This document shows, in pieces, positions 43,686 through 53,955 of a stretch of DNA of 64,000 nucleotides; position 1 is the first letter of the stretch, and each line of letters opens with the position of its first letter. The notes beneath the pieces are model-generated. The model had not been told where the DNA came from. It made no database searches and was given only the letters and a program-made list of their open reading frames with translations. The position numbers and the translations under genes are program-made. The DNA is from Trichobilharzia regenti (lineage: Eukaryota; Platyhelminthes; Trematoda; Strigeidida; Schistosomatidae): assembly GCA_944472135.2 (NCBI GenBank), contig OX235266.1:12317925-12381924 (forward strand), read 5' to 3'.

Positions 43686-44966
43686 ATATTACCTGAATTC
43701 CTTGCTTCCGCTTACGCCTTTGGACACGATCTTTCAAATTATGAAAGTACGATTTCGTGGCCCTATCCATCATGTCACCAATCTCTCTTGTCGTCAGTAG
43801 TTGGCCGGAGAAGTGCGACATTATTAAAGCTACAGAACTAATTACTTCATTAATGAGACTTACATCTCATTATTTTATAAAAGGCATAAGGCACAATGCT
43901 TGACTTTGTCAAGGTCCCCTGGAATGTAAACTTCAAACCCACTTCAGGTTTTATAACATGGTGCGTCATGACCTTAAGTGATAACTTTGGATCACTCTGA
44001 AGGCAGCTAGCCATCTTAGCAGTCTACAAGAAATAAGAATTAAATATGTCAACTCACATATTGCTGTTTGTACTTTTCGTCTCTTAAAGATGCTTCCAGC
44101 ATCTCTAACTGGTCTTCATTCTCGATCGGAAACTGCAGTGTTAAGTCACCGTTTGCTGGAGGGTAGGTTTGCTGTCGAGATTTTCTGTCAGTAGTCACAA
44201 TGTTCAATATTTTCGTGCATAGGTTAATGATTTCCATATTTGTATCTTTAAATAAATAATTATTTTCAAGTAATTACCGAGTAATTTCTTATTTGTGGAT
44301 TCAGTAGCATATTCGTTAGACGGCAATCTAAAGCATGAATAAAAATTGTGACAATTATTCCTACCGGTCACACACACACACGTCTTTTTGCCAATAGGAG
44401 ATGAAGACTGGAATATGGGGGCACCCGAAGTACTGAAAATGAAGGGCTTTCAATTAGGTTAATACCTTGGAATTGGGGCCACGAAGTCATCAATATATAT
44501 TATAATCTGGATATTGTGGTTTGATGCAACCAACCTCACTGGCGGCTACATCAATATCCATTGAGTTGTAAAGGAAATTTTATCATTTTTCTTGGCATCC
44601 CTGAAAAATGTGTTAGACAGACAACGGTACCTACCTTTTCGGTCTCTTACTAGGCATTGGCAACGTATCATCGTCCATGTCTACATTCCTGGTGCCTTGA
44701 TCATTGCTTCTCAAAAGCTCTACACCCTTTTTACAGTTCTCATACGTATCTAGAAGGGTGATAATGAAATATGCCAACTTACCAAATTCCTGCAGTTGAC
44801 GGAATTGAAATACTGACCATCCAGCCCCGGTAAACATAGGCTCTAGATGGTTTGCTGTGCTGCTGTACGCACATAAACCACTTCGCATAACCCAAGTGTT
44901 TGGGATAGCGACTACAGTGTCATCTTCCAGCGAACGGACGACGAGGTATCTGATTGGTGTAGAATT
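43686..44966 (-). CDS. Second transposon gene, DUF4806-like protein, right copy (partial)
   Basis: Minus-strand exons include 44966-44783 (STPIRYLVVRSLEDDTVVAI, TWVMRSGLCAYSS), 44749-44635 (KKGVELLRSNDQGTRNVDMD, SKRPKR), one starting at 44600, one around 44237-44053 (FPIENEDQLEMLEASLRDEK), one around 43990-43860 and one from 43821 to about 43694 (MSHFSGQLLTTREIGDMMD, ending RRKRKQGIQ). Introns seen are 33-34 bp. The order, a short N-terminal domain ending in a WPP-like segment, then FPI..LE.LE..L.D, then a C-terminal helix-rich tail, resembles DUF4806 proteins that accompany animal transposons of this type. The first exon is not identified. The last two exons lie in P1 and no longer follow. 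Function is unknown; an accessory DNA-binding role is inference. Confidence 0.6.
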
Positions 44967-45220
44967 CTGCAAAAGGATATGTGATGAAGTGTAAATACGG
45001 CTGTTACTTTATCATGTATCAGGTTGCTTAAAATCAATAACAGCATGGATATACCTATATCTCAAAAACGCGGAATAAACTGTCAAATGAACTTCAGTTT
45101 CACCAACAACATCAGCCAGTTAGAGGTAGATTTTCGGATTTGACAACAAATAGACGTTACAAAAAAACTTAGACGAATTACATATCAACAGTTCAAGCCA
45201 AAAATTACGGCACAGTACTT

Positions 45221-47353
45221 TCAATTAAATGTATGAAGCAGGGGGATAACTACTTCGTCGTTAGTTGTTGGAACAGTCATGCACTTGCAGACAATATTCA
45301 CATAGGATATCCAGTGTGTTTCGTGACTGAATTTTGAACATCTAAATATCCCTAAATTCCTTGACTTAAACGGTGTAGTGAAATCATCACTATAATCGCT
45401 ATAGGGTCGAAAACGTATTCTATCTTCACTTTCGATTTCAACTATATTCCCTGGTTTACCTAAGGCTAAGATGACATTATCCGGAGAATAAGATGTGAAT
45501 ATGGTATTCAGATACGTCAGCTTTCCTTTGCAAAATTCAACACACTTAGTACCAGCTTCTTTAGGTACGTGCTTCACGCCTGTACTTTTCATTAAGTACA
45601 CGTGTTCAACATAGCGCTGAGCTGCCTGCTTAGCCACAGCATAACCACAGTGCACGGACTGTCTTATCTTGCGCATATAGGATTCGAAGGGAAATGCGCT
45701 GAATTCTTCCAATGGCCCATGCAGCTCGACGTCATCCGCTATATGTTTCAGAGAATGTATATTGTAAACAATATGTTCATTTCCGAAACAATTCTCATAT
45801 TGCAGTAAGAAATTATTCAAATCTGTCCGAGCAGCATCCAAAAACAGTCGGCTGTATTTGGTACTCGACAGTAAGTATACTGCCAGGGATAATCTCCTGA
45901 AATTAGCGTACAGGTGGCATGGTAGAGTGTTTCTAAGTAGGACGGGACCCAAATATAGTAAGAAAAGTCTACACTCAGTTGCTTTCCATTGGCTAACGTC
46001 ATCTAACGACCGACATTTCCTCTGAAAATCGCAAGGAATGTGTTTCCTACTTACTTGTAGTCCGTTATTAATATCTGCGATAATCTTACTATCCATTTGC
46101 TTCTCTCGCCGTGCTGCAAGACCCTGCCAAAGGAACACTAACTTCTTAACAACACCAAGGTATATTAGATGCATTGGCTCCAAGGGAAACGATTTTACCA
46201 TATCAAGTGGCAATTCCTCAAGACAGCTTCTTCTCCGATGGTGACTTGCTTGAACTTGACCACGGAATGTCCTATCATTTCTAAGTGTATGGTTCCCATT
46301 AGGAAATGTCATCCTACCCTCTAAACGACAACCTATAACTTCACATTTATCACAACCTGTTTTTCCATTGTGACCGACGGTTTGTTTTACATTAGAACGA
46401 GCAGGCGTGTCACATATAAATGCTAGAACACTGACAGTCACACTCCTACCCCACTTCTCAACATATAGACCGTTTTTATAAAGATCTTTCAATTCAGCTA
46501 TTAGGTCCATAGCAACCTCATTGAAGTTGCTCGGTTTTCTCAAACCGCCATGTATGCCAATTAAAAAAACGTCACTGACGTATGGAGTTGTGATACGACC
46601 TAGGAATGGCCATAATTGCTGCGAAGAACTGTTTGATATAGATAAACCGTCATAGTTGATTTGCAAGCCAATATGTTGAAAAGTACCGTAGTCAACCCAA
46701 CTATCTAGATAACGCTGCAGATTTTCCTTCAGTCCAATGTGATAGTAAACACCTTGTCCAAGAAATCTAGGTACACACATGCCGCTATCTTTTAGCAAGC
46801 CTCTTATGGTTGTTGGCACATGTGGATTAAATTTACGCATACAGTCGAAGATATTTTGCGCAAGTGTCCCTGTTTCATTGTTCTGAAGGAACAATTCCAT
46901 AATTGACTTTCTGACCAGCTCTTTTTGTGTCATCTTTTTAGGAACAACCTGAAGTTCTATTGAAATTAATTATTACATAATAATAAATGTTGCGATTCTC
47001 TTCAACTTGTGAAACTACAGCGACGGTCTCACTAGTACTAGGTAAACCCACTGTTCCCTGGACAGTTGAACTTGAAGGCAAAGTTACTGTATTATCCTTA
47101 GCCACCTCTTCTCTGGATGAGCAGTAACGTTTCCACAAGTCCCAGTCACTAAATGCTGCATCACGTAACCGTTTTTGACGGCTATAAAATGTTGAGTAGC
47201 TGTATCCAAGGCATTCATGCAGTCTGCCAGAAGATATTCTTCTCTTACGACTTGTTGTAGAATGTTGAATACCCGTATTTAACACATTATCGGAGTTGTT
47301 TTCCTTATAGGAGAATTGGACAAATATGCACCCAAAATCTAACTCACCTGCAT
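45221..47353 (-). CDS. CACTA/EnSpm-like transposase, intact copy
   Basis: Exons on the minus strand are 47353-47348 (only ATGCAG), 47303-46977 and 46948-45221, with GT..AG introns of 44 and 28 bp. Joined they give 686 aa. The N-terminus has a basic segment (STTSRKRRISSGRLHECLGY). The central and C-terminal part has the layout of tnp2/DUF4218-type transposases: DGLSISNSSSQQLWPFLGRI, FICDTPARSNVKQ, GHNGKTGCDKCEVIGC, HHRRRSCLEELPLDMVKSFP then EPMHLIYLGVVKKL, and later NIHSLKHIADDVELHGPLEE followed by FSAFPFESYMRKI. Catalytic acidic residues are not assigned. The protein would bind and cut the element ends. It is free of stops, although its own element has lost the normal 3' end next to it. Confidence 0.8.
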
Positions 47354-48100
47354 GATTTATAAATCCTGTAAGAATGGTCTTTGTATGTGAGGAGTACTTC
47401 TTATATACCTCTATGCAAACATGCGTTTTTTTAATATGAAAAGGGATGACGGGTGAATTGTTATCACAACTGTTAACATTTTCCTTATAGGAACTATATA
47501 TTTTCGTCTATGAATCAACACAATCCCCCCCAGCTTGTTTCGTTTGGATTCCCAAGGTTGAAGTACATAACCTCGTAAACTGTGCTCAGCAATCGAAACA
47601 ATTTACACTTCACTTATGACAAGTATCCTTTTTCACCTAAGACTTTTCAGTTTTCATCCTAACCACCCCCCGTTGTTTCATTTTGAATTTTTGTGTTTCA
47701 TATTTCTTTGTATTTCAGTCATGATAAGTAAACGCTTTCATTTGTTGTAGTTAATCCATTTAAATAAAGCATAATTATCTTTCAATAGTTTACACACAAT
47801 GATAAGTTTTATTATTGGTAATATTTCGAGCAAAATTACTGATATTAATCCATTTAAGTTCAAATACTTTTGGACTTTTAAACCGTGGGCTTGTCATATG
47901 TGAATAGTTATCATTTATTTGTACATAGAAATCATGACATATGTATTCCCTCGATTGTTTAAAGTGCATTATACATGACCCAATATGTTCTATCAAATTT
48001 GTTTTTGGTTTTCAATTTTTGACCTCAATTTTACTGAGCTGTTATCAAATTTCGAAACGATGCACTAAAAAACCTTTGGCTCATAGCTACTAGGATACAC
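47354..48100 (-). promoter_or_regulatory. 5' region of the right transposon copy
   Basis: Upstream of the transposase start. It aligns with 39370-39709 in the left arm but at clearly lower identity than the coding region, with several indels. From about 47655 outward the match is weak. A TATATACC-like motif lies 45 bp upstream of the start in both arms (TATATAAGC at 39657 on plus). Promoter function is inferred from position. Confidence 0.4.
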
Positions 48101-48670
48101 GTTAGACAAAACCTACCTTCATCATAATACAGGTTTTTGTATTTGCCAATGAATGAAAAACAAAACGAGATTGCTTTTACTGACGTTTCGCTGTTTAATG
48201 CTAACAGCTTTCTCAAAGTATTATTAAACCGGAATTTACAAAATCTCAGCATATATATAACAAAGAGTTAGGGGGTGAGAAAAATATAGACTTAGTTCAA
48301 CTTAAACGGACATATTAAAAGTCAAAATAACAATGAAGATCGTTCAAATCAAATATCAAAGGTAATAGTATGTCTGTTATTATATCAAAATAAAGTTTAC
48401 TAACTCGATCATCGTTCGTTAGTTTGGGGTCATTTTTGGTTGTCAAGTTGGAGAATAAGTAAAGTAACCAAACTAAGTGTAGAATGTGAAATACTTGATT
48501 GTCGTTCGTCAGTCTGGGTCGTTTTTTTGTTGTTATTGTAAAGTTGGCGAACTGGTAAAGATAACAAAATCAAGTGTAGATTGTTGGATTTTGTCAGTGT
48601 GTAGAATTATGAAAGTAGTGTGTGTTTACATAGTGAACTTGCTCATCACATTTGCGTTGATTTTGGTACT

Positions 48671-49240
48671 TCATGGGGGAGGGTGTTGTACCCAGGTCAG
48701 ATTCTGTTTTAGTCCATCATTCCTATTCAGGCAATTTGGATTCCACTTGATATGAAGTGCTTCTGATATTAGACGTTCTTTGTGGTTTATGAAGTTTTTC
48801 TGGATTATTTCAATATTGTGAAAATCAATTTTGTGGCATGATTCCATAGCATGTAGACCTGTGGCTGATGATTTTTGAAGTTTTTCTAGTTCAATTGGAT
48901 TTCTTGGTGGTCGAAGAGATGCTCTACGGTGTTCATTTCTTCTGATTTTGATTTCTCGAGATGTTTGTCCGATGTAGATCGCATCACATTCTGAGCATTT
49001 TATTTTATAGATACAATTGGATAGAGAATCTTTAGGGATTTGGTCTTTTATATGGACAAGGTTGTTTTGAAGTGTGTCCGATGTTTTAAAGAAAACTCTA
49101 ATGTCGAGCTGATTGAGTACTCTTCTGATATCGTCTGACGTCTCACTATGTATTAGCATTCCTATTACTGAAAGTCTTGATATCATTTCCAATCTACCAG
49201 AATCAGATACAACACTATCACAAAGATGTCCACTGGACAC
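48671..49240 (-). pseudogene. PLE GIY-YIG endonuclease piece
   Basis: Reads LSNCIYKIKCSECDAIYIGQ, TSREIKIRRNEHRRAS, then GLHAMESCHKIDFHNIEII and ERLISEALHIKWNPNCLNR. The YKI..C.....YIGQT..-E-..R..EH pattern is the GIY-YIG core of Penelope-like elements, which nicks DNA for target-primed reverse transcription. The N-terminal third of the open frame runs antisense to the RT piece and is not natural. Confidence 0.82.
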
Positions 49241-49616
49241 CAGTGAAATAATTAAGAGCTTAAAATTCTGTCTAGAAAGTAATTATTTTACATTTAAAGG
49301 GAGTTTATATAGACAGACAAATGGTGTTGCTATGGGTTCACCAGTCTCCCCAATAGTCGCCGTTCTTTACATGAATAAATTCGAAAATAATATCTTTTCA
49401 AGCATACTCACTCCTAAAATATGGTTAAGATATGTGGATGATACTTTTGTAGTACTAAAACGAGATCTACACAATTCATTCCTGGAGAAAATAAACAGGG
49501 TACCTCCCAGAATCCAGTTCACTTCGGAAGCAGAATCAGACATCGGTGAACTTCCATTTCTAGACTGCCTAACGAACGATGATCGAGTTAGTAAACTTTA
49601 TTTTCGAACAATCTGA
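49240..49616 (+). pseudogene. PLE reverse transcriptase piece
   Basis: Reads FTFKGSLYRQTNGVAMGSPV, SPIVAVLYMNKFE and WLRYVDDTFVVLKRD, then IQFTSEAESDIGELPFLDCL. GVAMGSP and the catalytic YVDD are the PLE-type RT motifs B and C. Motif A and everything upstream are absent, and the frame stops at 49616 inside the element. Confidence 0.85.
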
Positions 49617-49793
49617 TCACACATTTACTTGTCAAGTCAATATATATAGAAAGGTTAAACTAAACAAAGTGAGAGAAAACGGAATTAAGAATAATTAACA
49701 CAAACGATGATCAGATTGTTCGAAATGTATAGCGCTAATACATCGTTTGTGCTAATTATTCTTAATTCCGTTTTCTCTCACTTTGTTTAATTT
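49605..49793. mobile_element. 189-bp fold-back insertion with 12-bp duplication
   Basis: Flanked by AAACTTTATTTT at 49593-49604 and 49794-49805. It contains 53-bp inverted arms (49657-49709 and 49741-49793, two mismatches) around a 31-nt loop. The first bases (CGAACAATCTGATCA) are also repeated in inverse form in the loop, so the whole insert can fold on itself. Confidence 0.75.
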
Positions 49794-50298
49794 AAACTTT
49801 ATTTTGATATAATAACAGATATACTATTACCTTTGATATTTGATTTGAACGATCTTCATTGTTATTTTGACTTTTAATATGTCCGTTTAAGTTGAACTAA
49901 GTCTATATTTTTCTCACCCCCTAACTCTTTGTTATATATATACTGAGATTTTGTAAATTTCGGTTTAATAATACTTTGAGAAAGCTGTTAGCATTAAATA
50001 GCGAAACGTCAGTAAAAGCAACCTCGTTTTGTTTTTCATTCATTGGGAAATACAAAAACCTCTTTTATAATGAATATCATATACCCAATGCCCAAATTTT
50101 TTCAAACCGTTAAAAGTGAACTTGGTTTGGACATATACAACCTACCTTGTTTATAATTTTTTTCACTTGTGACCTCGTCTCAACTGAATTGTAATCAAAT
50201 TCAGGGACGCTCCACAAACAAAATATACTATTCATTACAATCTTCATATGTTATCAATTCACATTCCCCTACCCCCCTATTGAATTATATTTTTTTTA

Positions 50299-50475
50299 CG
50301 GGTTGATCACGGATTGATATCAGTTAGAGAACCATTGAAAACCAGGGAGTACTGGACAGCTGCTGTTTCATCCTAGTTTGGGAATCATCGGCAGTACGCA
50401 CCCACTGGGATTCGAACCCGGGACCTTCCGGTTACAAGGCAAGCTCGTATACCATTCAGCCACTGAGACCCGATT
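50299..50475 (-). repeat. SINE with tRNA-like head and hammerhead motif (family H)
   Basis: On the minus strand: A box TGGCTGAATGG, B box GGTTCGAATCC (50417-50408), then a hammerhead-like segment at 50397-50349, then the tail TTCTCTAACTGATATCAATCC. In the ribozyme, stem I is GTACTG/CAGTAC. The core has CCGATGA (one change from CUGAUGA), then stem II TCC/GGA, GAA and a short stem III ACAGC/GCTGT. Cleavage would be after GTC. Confidence 0.72.
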
Positions 50476-50920
50476 CAATGGCTCGTGAATTCTAACTTCT
50501 ACTAATTCGTGATTTTTTTTGTATTCTTATTTGCTATCACACCTCTGGTGAAATAGACCAATCACATCACACGAAATTCACAGACAAGTGTGAAGCCGTC
50601 ACACTACGTACTCTGTGTGAAACCTACTCTTTGTTGATTGGTTGGTTGGTTTCAATAGTCGATGTCGGGAGAGAGAGAGAGAGAGTGAGCGTGCTATTTT
50701 TCAGTATTAACCGCAGGAGTTAGGCATGCAGTGCTAATTTTCAGCACTTAAGGCATTATTTCAGATGATGATCTTATTTTTAAGAATTTGTCGCATTAAT
50801 TAAGCACCCAGCTCTCTTTTTAAGCACGACCAGCGTTATTTCAGAACATAGTGGGTAGATAAAATATTCATTTACCATAGGTTAGAATAAGTTTAGAATT
50901 TTTGTAAGCTTGGGTGAAAG

Positions 50921-51330
50921 TGAAGCCCAACTCGCAATTTCCTATTCGGGTTCCTGGCATACAATATCAGTCATCGGTGTCTACTCCACGTGTGTCTAAT
51001 CCATATCTACTTATTGGGCAGTAAGTTTCTGATTGGTTCATCTTAAGAGTCCCTTGTTGCTTACTTGCTATGGTTAGTCATCTGATCTTCAGAATGGAAA
51101 GTAGACGTCTTGTGATATAAGCCCGAAGCTTGTTGAAAGTGTTCTCCATAAGCGTTCATGAAAAGTTTTTAATCCATATAAAGAGGAGCACTGACTAATA
51201 TGATAAGGTTGAAAATATGAATCCTGTTCGTTTTACAAAGTGAAGTAGATTGCCCCCATCGTTTCAGACTAATGAATATCTGTCTTGGTCTACCGATCGT
51301 GTCTTTAACATCATATGATAAAGCTACCTA
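50921..51330. other. Spacer, nothing recognised
   Basis: Lies between the outer end of palindrome P2 and a PLE remnant. No coding or repeat signal stands out. Confidence 0.4.
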
Positions 51331-52440
51331 TGGAGGAAATTATTTTTTGGGATTCAGATATGCCTAAAATCTACTAACTTTAAATTTAATGGCGAAATAT
51401 ATATAGACAAACAGAAGGTGTAGCAGTGCTATGGACCACCAATATCCCCTATCGTAACAGATATCTTTATGGATAGTTGAGAGAACATAGCTCTTAATAC
51501 ATTTGATCCTACTGAAAAGATATGGTGGAGATAGGTGGATGACACTTTCAGAGTGTTAAAAACAGAACATATCTCTAGCTTCTTCACATACATAAACTCA
51601 CTGGTAAAGGGAATAAAATTCACATTTGAATCGCAAAATGAACAAGGAGAATTAGCTATCATTTTAGATTGTAAAGTAAAACGAATAGCACCGGGTAAAC
51701 TTCACACTAGCGTCTATAAAAAGTCAACGCATTCTAATAAATATTTAAATTTTAATTCATCTCATCTATTGTCTGTATAGGTAGGCTTAATTAAGTGTCT
51801 AACAAACTGACCAATAGCATTATGTAGTACCTAGATGATGAAATAAAATAGATAGAAGAAGCATTGTTGTTCAATGACTATCCCATAGAATTCATTAGGA
51901 AGATCAGAAAAGGTCAAACGTAAAATAAAAGGAATGGGGAAACAAATAACGGTAACACAAGAAAGAATATAAGGCATCTACACGGGGGTTTTGCCATATA
52001 AGGAGGGGACATCTGAGACCCTACTGTAGGTTAAAGGAGCGTTTTGACCTAATTCAACAAAATAATACAATTTACAAAATACCTTGCAATGACTGTGAGT
52101 TAGGACGAACCATTGGCTTTAGTCAGATTGTCTGTCAGAAAATAAGAATTTAATGAAGGTTAGAATCATTAACCCCACAAAGATGAGTAATTTACGGAAA
52201 AAGCTCAGCGATTGCAATGCATGCATTAACACACAACCATACAATAGGGTGGGACAGAGTTACAATTCTAGAAGGTAATATAGATGGGTGGAGAGAAACG
52301 TTGATTACCGAATCTCTGTTCATCGTAACTACACTCAACACGTGCTATAGAAATGACTCAGCAAAAATATCAGGAATATGGATGATATTTTACTAGGAAT
52401 CAGACCATAGGATGAACAATAATGTCAAATTCTATTTATA
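51330..52440 (+). pseudogene. Penelope-like element remnant, RT to nuclease
   Basis: The decayed RT reads FNGEIYIDKQ, PPISPIVTDIFMDS and VDDTFRVLKTEHISSF, then IKFTFESQNEQGELAIILDC and KSTHSNKYLNFNSSH. The RT YVDD is reduced to (stop)VDD, with stops around 51420, 51478 and 51534. Beyond, FDLIQQNNTIYKIPCNDCEL near 52040-52105 is the start of the GIY-YIG domain, but the YIG part is lost. RT and nuclease are collinear here, unlike at 48671-49616. Confidence 0.8.
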
Positions 52441-52590
52441 TTTCAATTTACGTTATGACACTAACATTTTATTTTACTACTGAAACATCTTATTCTTCAT
52501 TTTACTGACTAACAACACTCGTTTTATCTCCTATCTTATCATATTTTGATGATAATAGCACTAATTTATTTCCGATTATACTTTATATTG

Positions 52591-52780
52591 TGCGTCGGTG
52601 GCACAGCGGTTAGGACGCTTTCCGACCATGCACATGGTCCGGGGTTCTATACCCGGCTGACGCACTCCTTAACCTCGCTAAGCCAGAAATAATGCTGGCA
52701 AAGAGGTGAAGCTGGGCATGGGGCTAGCAACCTTATCCTGTAAAAATAAACACTGTTACAGAAACGTCAAGCCACTAGCC
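52591..52780 (+). repeat. tRNA-derived SINE, family C
   Basis: tRNA-like head GTGCGTCGGTGGCACAGCGG with B box GGTTCTATACC, then a unique body (GGCAAAGAGGTGAAGCTGGG, GCTAGCAACCTTATCC) and ACAGAAACGTC. The body is shared with the minus copy at 57262-57445, so the element is about 190 bp. Confidence 0.7.
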
Positions 52781-52804
52781 TGAAGCCCTATGTTCCCTTT
52801 GGTA

Positions 52805-52900
52805 GGTTGGAGTGAAATCAAGACATCTAGGAATAGTTGAAGCACTGGCCATCCAAAACCTCAAGCCTATTCTATGTGTCCAAAACAAAACAAAAATTTG
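52805..52900 (+). pseudogene. PLE C-terminal tail fragment
   Basis: GTGAAATCAAGACATCTAGG, then a GTTGAAGCACTGGCCATCCA block, nearly matches the PLE end at 58760-58850 (RHLGIAEALAI, VCIQKKY). Only some 30 codons remain. Confidence 0.65.
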
Positions 52901-53189
52901 TAGGATGATGTTAGTTTAGCCTTTTATATGCATTTACTTTTGGTTTATAGACCCATAGTAATAGATTTTATTGATAATTTCACGATGTTTCCAGCAGGAT
53001 TTATGGTCATGGTCATAAGGATTTTAATGTAACCACAGGACTTATTAATTAGCTTTACTTAGTTTAGATAGTTCGCGTGCTATGTTTATAAGGAGTGATA
53101 AATTGTGCTCCGAGTTTGATTTAGTTTTTGTGCATTTTTTCGAGTACTTATCTAATATGGGTTATTTAAAGTTGAAAAGGAGACTGTCT
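52901..53189. other. Spacer, no gene
   Basis: AT-rich, with no recognised frame or repeat. Confidence 0.4.
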
Positions 53190-53955
53190 CTTGCAATCAT
53201 ATGCTGCAGGCAGCACAGTTCAAACTGAAGGTGGTACGGATGAAGGCGTCTAAGTGCATCAAGATTCGAAAGGTGACACAGGCCTTCATATTACTGTATG
53301 ACTTCGCAGTGTGCCTCCAAAGCCTCAGGATGGTCGGGGGTGGGTGCCTTGCGCTGCGGGTTGGCCACCCCTCCGCACACCTCTTGAAATGCTCCCATAT
53401 GACCGGGCGTCTTACATAGCCTCTCCTGAGGAAGTTCTACTCACTGCCTTCACGTGGCGGAGGTGTTTCTCACCAAAGTGAGAGGGCGAAAGCGGATGCC
53501 CGGCGCTCTCCACCGGGTTGACTGTCCATTGGATGACAGTCTAGGGGAGATGGCTAAACCCTGATTCCAAACCTCCAACGATTGGCGTATGAAGCTCACT
53601 GGAGCTCACCGGCAGACGTATGGACAAAGGGCTTGTTGGTTTTCCTGGATGTCTTGCCCCATTCAAAAAGGCGTATGAACCGAACTCAGGTCATCGGCTG
53701 CCAATGGATAGTGGACTCCTTACTCCACTCCTACTGCCTTGTAGGTCACACTTGGTTGTGTAAAGGCTAGAGCTGCACTCTCAAACAAAAGGCCGAGCGA
53801 TGCTGGGGACATCACTCGTACCAAATTCCCATGAAACTTCATGAACTCTCTTACAAATTGCCGCGCCTGGGCAGCGATGGTTCGAGACGTTCATAAAGCC
53901 GGCTCATCCTCCCGTAGGAGATAGCCGAAGTAAAGTAAAGTAAGTAAGTAGTGTG
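53190..53955 (+). repeat. Unidentified GC-rich repeat with short tandem tail
   Basis: About 760 bp markedly richer in GC than its surroundings, ending in AAGTAAAGTAAAGTAAGTAA. A GC-rich body with an oligonucleotide repeat tail suggests the 3' end of an RTE-type LINE or a SINE mobilised by one. Open frames in it (53201-53419, 53582-53770) resemble no protein I know. No second copy occurs in the window. Confidence 0.45.

Larger units (their letters stand above)
48100..50100. mobile_element. Penelope-like element insertion with inverted arms and inverted coding halves
   Basis: Inverted repeats of about 320 bp (48100-48425 and 49790-50100, plus 49570-49604) enclose two coding pieces of one PLE protein facing each other: an RT part on plus (49240-49616) and a GIY-YIG part on minus (49240-48671). 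The interior was thus inverted relative to a normal PLE, in which RT and nuclease are collinear. Terminal inverted repeats and internal inversions are common for this retroelement class. Confidence 0.78.
37215..50920. repeat. Palindrome P2: 5' part of the CACTA-like transposon, duplicated tail to tail
   Basis: Left arm (about 37215-43663) and right arm (43686 to about 50920) are inverted copies around a 22-nt spacer. Both outer ends carry the 5' subterminal repeats (37300-37480 and 50690-50890), including CACCCAAGCTTAC-like ends. Independent later insertions differ between the arms: PLE pieces at 37700-38810 (left) and 48100-50100 (right), and a 277-bp repeat in the left transposase. Arm identity is about 100% at the axis, about 97% in non-coding sequence 1.3 kb out, and clearly lower in the promoter regions. 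Confidence 0.85.

Noticed and set aside
43549..43821. A 90-codon minus ORF running through the P2 axis
   Set aside because: Only the part before the donor site at about 43693 is real exon; the rest is intron, spacer and the opposite arm.
50408..50472. Possible functional tRNA gene (also 1-95, 52591-52680, 61414-61490, 61915-61980)
   Set aside because: A and B boxes are present, but the cloverleaf stems are poor and each is joined to a repeat body shared with other copies, so these are SINE heads.
35686..50920. The palindromes as a pure sequencing or assembly fold-back artefact
   Set aside because: The arms carry different insertions (277-bp repeat, different PLE pieces), a nonsense change in one arm only, and graded divergence, which a simple read fold-back would not create. 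The two axes should still be checked in raw reads.
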